Assembly (NCBI GenBank): GCA_020853845.1
Contig: JADYYD010000034.1
Span: forward strand, 1-47,710
Length of the DNA: 47,710 bases
Direction: 5' to 3'
Source of the DNA: Candidatus Melainabacteria bacterium
GTDB taxonomy: Bacteria > Cyanobacteriota > Vampirovibrionia > Obscuribacterales > Obscuribacteraceae
Part shown: positions 43,096 to 47,710 of the stretch, in pieces
Layout of the letters: each line of letters starts with the position of its first letter
How positions within the stretch are numbered: the first letter of the stretch is position 1
Program-made: the position numbers and the translations under genes
Notes under the pieces: generated by a model
What the model saw: the letters and a program-made list of their open reading frames with translations, nothing else
What the model was told of the DNA's origin: nothing
Database searches by the model: none

Positions 43096-43767
43096 CTAAC
43101 GTTCGACTTTGTATCCCTGTCCTGCCATTGTCGTAATTATCGACGGTTCTCCCTCTCGATCGATTTTTTTGCGAACTCTGGCAACGCACTGACGCACAGC
43201 ATCGTGCGTGACATTTTCGTCTGAGGCCCAGACGCTCGATACCAGAGCATCGAGGCTATAAATGTGCTCTTTATTCTTCAGCAACAGTTCCAACAACGCA
43301 AATTCTCGCGCCATCAACTGTATTTCCTCTTCATCGATGAAAACTCGCTGTGATGGAACATCCAGCACTATATGGCGGTGGACGATCCTGTCATCGATAA
43401 TTTCTCGCCCGCGGCGCAACAACGCCTTGACGCGAGCGCGCAGTTCTTTTATGTGAAACGGCTTGGTCAGGTAGTCGTCGGCACCTGCGTCAAATCCTTG
43501 TTCTTTATCGGAGATTTGATTTCGACCTGTCAACATCAAAATCGGTGTGGAACCACCCGCTCTTCTAAATTGTTCTAAAACATCAAGTCCGCTTTGCCCG
43601 CGCAAACTCCAGTCAAGAACGATCAAATCGAATCTGCTCACTTCCAGCAAGCCGATTGCTGTTGTTCCATTGTCTGTAGTTTCACAGGTGTAATTTTCCA
43701 GAGTGAGCACCTCCGCAATTTCTTCTGCGGTCGGTTGATCGTCTTCGACTATAAGAATTCGCGCCAT
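43096..43767 (-). CDS. OmpR/PhoB-family response regulator
   Basis: 223 residues. Receiver with D9-D10 acidic pair, Asp52 (VLDWSLRG), Thr in MLTGRN and Lys in DDYLTKP; winged helix with MAREFALLELLLKNKEHIYS, VRQCVARVRKKI and GQGYKVER. Begins 41 bp after the stop of the membrane kinase on the same strand, making a classical kinase-regulator operon. Similar in domain plan to the regulator at 8521. No clear Shine-Dalgarno. Confidence 0.93.
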   Translation of the reverse strand: MARILIVEDDQPTAEEIAEVLTLENYTCETTDNGTTAIGLLEVSRFDLIVLDWSLRGQSGLDVLEQFRRAGGSTPILMLTGRNQISDKEQGFDAGADDYLTKPFHIKELRARVKALLRRGREIIDDRIVHRHIVLDVPSQRVFIDEEEIQLMAREFALLELLLKNKEHIYSLDALVSSVWASDENVTHDAVRQCVARVRKKIDREGEPSIITTMAGQGYKVER

Positions 43768-43807
43768 AGAAATAAAGAAACTGCTGATTCAATTCTCAAC
43801 CAAAATT

Positions 43808-45583
43808 TTACACCGGTATTTTGAACCAGAAAATACTGCCGCCATTTTCATTAGGTCTTACGCCGATTGTCCCCTCATGAGCAAGAATAATTGCTCTTGC
43901 AATTGCCAAACCTAAACCTGTCCCTTTCTTCTCGATTTTATCGCCTGGGTCTACTTGCCTGAAGCGCTCAAAAATTGCTTCCGCCAGATGAGGCGGTACG
44001 CCCTTTCCGTTGTCGCACACTTTGAATTCCACGTCCTGCGGTGAGCTTTCTACCTCGACCTTAATCGTTCCTCCATCGGGAGAAAATTTGACGGCATTAC
44101 CTAAAAAATTGCATAGAACCTGCTCCAGGCGATCCGCATCGGCAATCACAGTCTCAACACTGCAGTCCACTGCGATTTCGATCTTTCGCTTCTCTGCCAG
44201 CGGTTGCACAGCGTGAACAGAGCGCTCGATAATCGGCATGACAGAACTCGTTTCTTTTAAAACCGTCAAACTGCCTGCTTCTGATTTATGCAAATCAAGC
44301 AAGTCATTCACGAGTTTTACCAGGCTTGAAACATTCGAATTCATGCCGTCCAACTTCTTCATGCCTTTCTCGGAAAGCGATCCGTAAGCACCTTCGAGAA
44401 TCAACTCCATGCCGGTGCGAATTGATGTAAGAGGAGTTCGCAGATCGTGACTGACCATTTCCATCAGCTCTTGCTTAAACTGCTCCAGTTGCCTTTGCGC
44501 TGTAATATTTCTTCCGATGCAGAAGAAATTCTGCTCCTCCTGCGACCATTGCCCTGTCCAGGAAATGTGCTGTTTTTCAGAAGTGGCGCAATCAAACTCA
44601 GATTCGAATCTTATTTCTCGTCCGTCTGTTTTAGCCGACTTGATTTGTTCGATATCAATGAGATCGATCGCCGGCTGCCCGACTAAACTGTCGGTTTTCT
44701 TGCCGAGCATGAACTCGACTGCCGGATTAACTCGAACGAAATTACCCTGAGGATCGAGCGAACAAATAAGATCAGGTGCATTGTCGACCACAGCCTTCTC
44801 TTTTCTCATCGCTTCTTCCAATTTCGCCGCCATAGTGTGGAAGACCTGGTCAAGTTCAGCCACCTCATCGTTGCCGGCAATCGGTGGTATCAATTCTTTT
44901 GTCGCCGTAGAGCGAGACAACCGCTGAGCATTTTCTCTCAGCGTGCCGATGCGGTTCAGAATATTGGTGCTGAAAAATAGCGCCACTCCTATTCCGATAG
45001 CACAATTTATTGCTATTCCGGCAAAAACAAGGTTTTCGACCGTGCGACGCTTATGCTGCGCCTTGTCGAATTGCGACGCCGCACGTTTCTTTTGCCGATC
45101 TGCCAGACCGCGAAAATACTCTACGATGGTGCCCATCTCGTTGTAATGCACAAGGCGCTCGCTTGGCGACAATGGATCCGGATTGCCTTTGGCGATTTCA
45201 TTCTTGCGCCATGCAAGTCCATTCAATTGCTTGATTATCATTTCTTTGCCTGGCGCGAAATCTTTCAACTCGACAGGCTCGAATTGAACATGATTCTCGA
45301 GATTGTTCAAATCATTGCGCGTTTGCTCAATGAAAGCATCGCTGACTTTTCCTTCATCAGGATCGCCGCCGCTTCGAAAGCGCATCACGGACACGGCAGC
45401 CTGATACATATCCGCGAGGACAGACTGCGCGTAGATAATGATGTTCTTGGATCGAATCTCCTTTTGAGTTTCCGCATCGGCCTCGCGAAGCGTGCCGACA
45501 AGAACCAGGACGAAGACAATCTGGAATAGTACGGGTACCGCTACCAGCAAAAGCCCTTTAGTTTTGAGAGAAAGACTGGTCAA
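43808..45583 (-). CDS. Membrane sensor histidine kinase (HAMP-PAS-HisKA-HATPase)
   Basis: 591 residues with the same architecture as the tandem kinases at 10209-13768: TM1 about 10-32, extracytoplasmic helical sensor, TM2 about 184-204, HAMP, PAS (PDLICSLDPQGNFVRVNPAV), His379 in VSHDLRTPLTS, NFLGNAVKFS, DNGKGVP and GLGLAIARAII. The H379 position is identical to those paralogues, so one family of membrane kinases has expanded here. TTG start at 45583 with weak ribosome-binding site. Upstream of its regulator in an operon. Confidence 0.93.
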   Translation of the reverse strand: MTSLSLKTKGLLLVAVPVLFQIVFVLVLVGTLREADAETQKEIRSKNIIIYAQSVLADMYQAAVSVMRFRSGGDPDEGKVSDAFIEQTRNDLNNLENHVQFEPVELKDFAPGKEMIIKQLNGLAWRKNEIAKGNPDPLSPSERLVHYNEMGTIVEYFRGLADRQKKRAASQFDKAQHKRRTVENLVFAGIAINCAIGIGVALFFSTNILNRIGTLRENAQRLSRSTATKELIPPIAGNDEVAELDQVFHTMAAKLEEAMRKEKAVVDNAPDLICSLDPQGNFVRVNPAVEFMLGKKTDSLVGQPAIDLIDIEQIKSAKTDGREIRFESEFDCATSEKQHISWTGQWSQEEQNFFCIGRNITAQRQLEQFKQELMEMVSHDLRTPLTSIRTGMELILEGAYGSLSEKGMKKLDGMNSNVSSLVKLVNDLLDLHKSEAGSLTVLKETSSVMPIIERSVHAVQPLAEKRKIEIAVDCSVETVIADADRLEQVLCNFLGNAVKFSPDGGTIKVEVESSPQDVEFKVCDNGKGVPPHLAEAIFERFRQVDPGDKIEKKGTGLGLAIARAIILAHEGTIGVRPNENGGSIFWFKIPV

Positions 45584-45716
45584 GAGATATCTTTATATCT
45601 TCACTCTGCATCACAATAACTGTACCCGATTAACGCCTGAAGCAGCATTGCCGCCGCTGATAAATGCGACGGCAATGTTGGATTGGGTTGCGAATAAAAC
45701 TTTCTTGGCGGCGAAC

Positions 45717-46604
45717 CTAAACCAGCGGATGAACAGAGTGAGCATGTTTGATAGCCGCAGTGCGATTGGCGAAGGCGGTAACTTGCTCAATTCTGTTTTG
45801 TTGCTCGTCGACAAAATGAGCTTTGTCCAGCAGGTTGCAGTGGCGCTTTACAGAGCTGATGCAATTGGCGAATAGATCCGCACGCTTTTCTGATTTGCGA
45901 ATTTTGCCGTCGAACATGACGATTGCATGTCCTTCTGCCGAAAGCGGAAATGCGTCGTCGCAAATGCTTGCGATATTTTCGACTTTCATCATGAACGATT
46001 CGCATGTCCAGCTCGGGTTTTTCTCGACCATCTCTTCTACGAGATTGATGTCGGTTTCTATCCAACCTTCAGCATTAGCGTAGATGCCGACAATGGTTCC
46101 GTCGAGTACATAGATTCTGCAAACAGTTTGATTTTCGGCGTTATTCAAAAAGATGCAACCGCTCGCATCGATGTCGAGAAATTTCTTGTATTCATCGATA
46201 GGAAGCAAGTTGGTCGGTTCTTCCGCCAGAGTATGTCTGGAGAACAGGGCAGCCGCGGCAAGGGCGACACTCTCTTCTATTTCGTAGGCGCTGATGTGGG
46301 TGTCTACATTTCCCAGATCTGCCAGGGCAAAAGAGTAAGCTTCTTCACCGAACATGGGAGCATCAAGATCTTTGCGCGTGTAGATGCATCCCAGCGCTCT
46401 TCCTCTGAATACGAGCACTGATGAGCGCGAACGGCGCCATTGCGAAGAGATATGCAAAACGCAAGTGCTTTCATTTGCTCCAAGAGTCAGCATGAATTCA
46501 CGTTGCATCAGATGGCGAGCCGGCAATTGCTTGTCCTCTGCGGCATTGGCAGCGGCGGGAAGCAGAGTGCTCAAGCGACGATTGGGGCCGGTGTAATGAC
46601 GCAT
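45717..46604 (-). CDS. Protein of unknown function
   Basis: 295 residues from ATG 46604 (MRHYTGPNRRLSTLLPAAAN), preceded by AAGGTCGAT; a frame open to 46676 would add 24. No signal peptide. A beta-rich middle (VLVFRGRALGCIYTRKDLDA) and a second half (YVLDGTIVGIYANAEGWIET) repeat a similar strand pattern, suggesting two related domains such as PilZ- or DUF4388-like folds, but I cannot name the family. Downstream of it, 132 bp separate the kinase operon. Confidence 0.6.
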   Translation of the reverse strand: MRHYTGPNRRLSTLLPAAANAAEDKQLPARHLMQREFMLTLGANESTCVLHISSQWRRSRSSVLVFRGRALGCIYTRKDLDAPMFGEEAYSFALADLGNVDTHISAYEIEESVALAAAALFSRHTLAEEPTNLLPIDEYKKFLDIDASGCIFLNNAENQTVCRIYVLDGTIVGIYANAEGWIETDINLVEEMVEKNPSWTCESFMMKVENIASICDDAFPLSAEGHAIVMFDGKIRKSEKRADLFANCISSVKRHCNLLDKAHFVDEQQNRIEQVTAFANRTAAIKHAHSVHPLV

Positions 46605-46991
46605 ATCGACCTTTTTGGTCTGCTGGAGACGACTGACGTTTTCGTTTATCTTTTTGGAAAGCACATGTTGCAGCATAAAGATGCACCCCTTGTCGAAGTG
46701 GTAAGTACCGCCTGGTTAGGCGCGCCATTGCACGCCCTGATTAGAGCGGTAGAACGCTAGATTGAGCTTAGTAAATAGAAGCCGCGGCGAATTTCTTCGG
46801 CGCCTGCAACTCGAATCCAGAATTCAAAAGGGTTTCTGGTGATGGAATGCTTGGCACTTGCGGTAAGCAACCATCGCATCGCTTTGCTGGTCTCACTATC
46901 GAACTTTTCGACCGGGAAGTCAATAACGAAAACGTGTACACACCAGCAAGATTAACGCCATTTAATAAATGGACGGATGGGCTCCAAAACA
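46605..46991. other. Intergenic region with a perfect AT-rich inverted repeat
   Basis: Non-coding. Contains CCATTTA-A-TAAATGG (46958-46972), a perfect 7-bp inverted repeat 20 bp after the stop of the next minus-strand gene. It could form a weak terminator hairpin or be an operator. No gene is supported here. Confidence 0.4.
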
Positions 46992-47678
46992 CTACCCACC
47001 GGAGCGTTTTGCCTTAAGACCACGCTTCAGCAGCTCGGCCAGGATGCGATCGCACTGATCGCCCTGTATTTCGATGTTTCCGTCCTTAATGGTGCCGCCT
47101 GTGCCGCAAATCTGTTTCAGTCCTCTAGCAAGGTCCTGCAACGGCGCATCCTCAAGGTTGAGCCCTGTAATGAGCGTGACCGTTTTGCCTCCCCGTCCTT
47201 TTGATGTCCGCTGCACACGCACCGTTTCAGTTTTAGGGGGCTGAGGACTGGCTGCCGACGAACGCCCAATGTCACGCGCACTTACGGTGGTTTCAGGTGT
47301 CGGCTGCCTTTTGCCGCCCTTAAGAATCAGTTTCACCATGATCTTAGCGATGTTCTGGTTGATAGAACTTGCATCATCATTGCTGGATGGCAAATCCCAA
47401 ACTTCCGCATTGCCCGACCATGCCGGAAAAATCGATTTCAGAGAAGCCTTAGAGCCCGGTCGTTGAACAGCGACGACGAGGTCGGCTTTTTGCACATCAG
47501 ACAGCGTGGCAGGCTCGCACTCGATTGCCTGGCTGCCCGGCAAGACTTTTGCGGCCGCTTTCCAGACGACGTCCATCTTCTTCGCTTCCGCATCAAAAGT
47601 TGAACCAGCCAAACGACATAGCTCCTCCTCCGCTGACAGAAATAGAAGTGTCTTTTCGCCGTTATCGATTGGGCTCAT
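46992..47678 (-). CDS. Fusion of degenerate low-molecular-weight phosphatase domain and SUI1/eIF1-like domain
   Basis: 228 residues. The C-terminal 85 (VRVQRTSKGRGGKTVTLITG, then ICGTGGTIKDGNIEIQGDQC and RILAELLKRG) are a complete SUI1/YciH domain, the bacterial eIF1-like ribosome-binding fold. The N-terminal 135 follow the low-molecular-weight tyrosine phosphatase pattern (LLFLSAEEELCRLAG, ADLVVAVQRPG, AEVWDLPSSNDDASS). However, the catalytic CX5R loop is lost, Cys being replaced by Ser with an altered spacing. It is therefore probably a non-catalytic binding domain. Ala/Pro/Thr-rich linker between the two. Upstream ends at the window edge. Confidence 0.8.
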   Translation of the reverse strand: MSPIDNGEKTLLFLSAEEELCRLAGSTFDAEAKKMDVVWKAAAKVLPGSQAIECEPATLSDVQKADLVVAVQRPGSKASLKSIFPAWSGNAEVWDLPSSNDDASSINQNIAKIMVKLILKGGKRQPTPETTVSARDIGRSSAASPQPPKTETVRVQRTSKGRGGKTVTLITGLNLEDAPLQDLARGLKQICGTGGTIKDGNIEIQGDQCDRILAELLKRGLKAKRSGG

Positions 47679-47710
47679 CCGTCCGAAACATTCCCTAATT
47701 AGTTGCTCAA

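Noticed and set aside
1-47710. CRISPR array or cas genes
   Set aside because: No regularly spaced direct repeats and no Cas-like proteins seen.

Overview
The window looks like a chromosomal segment of an uncultured, Gram-negative, non-photosynthetic relative of cyanobacteria. It resembles Candidatus Obscuribacter and other Melainabacteria/Vampirovibrionia. That placement is an inference from gene style: long HAMP-PAS sensor kinases with an LSHDLRSPLNS H-box, many signal-peptide proteins of unknown family, outer-membrane beta-barrel-like proteins, and the efp-accB-accC order. No rRNA or other firm phylogenetic marker is present. A 10.3 kb mobile island interrupts otherwise ordinary chromosome.

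Layout. 1-2044: efp, accB and accC (the last cut by the window edge), a minus-strand fatty-acid/translation operon, divergent from valS (2218-4905). 4911-8206: a Nudix hydrolase, a YedK-type SRAP protein, an exported protein of unknown function and an SDR oxidoreductase. 8521-13768: an OmpR-family regulator, an EF-hand protein and two tandemly duplicated sensor kinases. 13980-14053: tRNA-Arg(UCG), the attachment target of the island.

Island (14012-24298). A 43-bp copy of the tRNA 3' end recurs exactly at 24256. Reading leftwards from that end come a P4-like integrase, an AlpA-like HTH protein, a CHC2 zinc-finger primase ORF, a Toprim ORF, a DUF3987 protein split in two, and four small ORFs. 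A second tyrosine integrase follows, then a two-TM coiled-coil protein and an HTH protein resembling phage small terminases. No capsid, tail, lysis or conjugation genes are visible. The set int, alpA, primase and (tentatively) terS is that of phage-inducible chromosomal islands (phage satellites). The best new lead in the window is therefore a candidate satellite from a lineage where I know of none described. A third, mutated copy of the att core at 25907 bounds a second small segment with an exported protein and a MazE/AbrB-Doc toxin-antitoxin pair. A frameshifted DUF6869 gene follows it.

26640-47678: chromosomal genes. They include an unusual CxxCH protein, a six-TM-type K+ channel, exported proteins with a putative outer-membrane barrel, an MFS exporter, an exported HPII-type catalase facing a hemerythrin-like protein (oxidative defence), and GlcG/HbpS plus PaaN-type aldehyde dehydrogenase. 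Further on are an S4 protein, TPR and exported proteins, a soluble histidine kinase, a lipoprotein, a kinase-regulator pair, an unknown protein, and a fusion of a degenerate low-molecular-weight phosphatase fold to a SUI1/eIF1-like domain.

Several starts are set by ribosome-binding sites inside longer open frames (valS, EF-hand protein, both integrases, Doc antitoxin, PaaN). Coordinates below use those starts.
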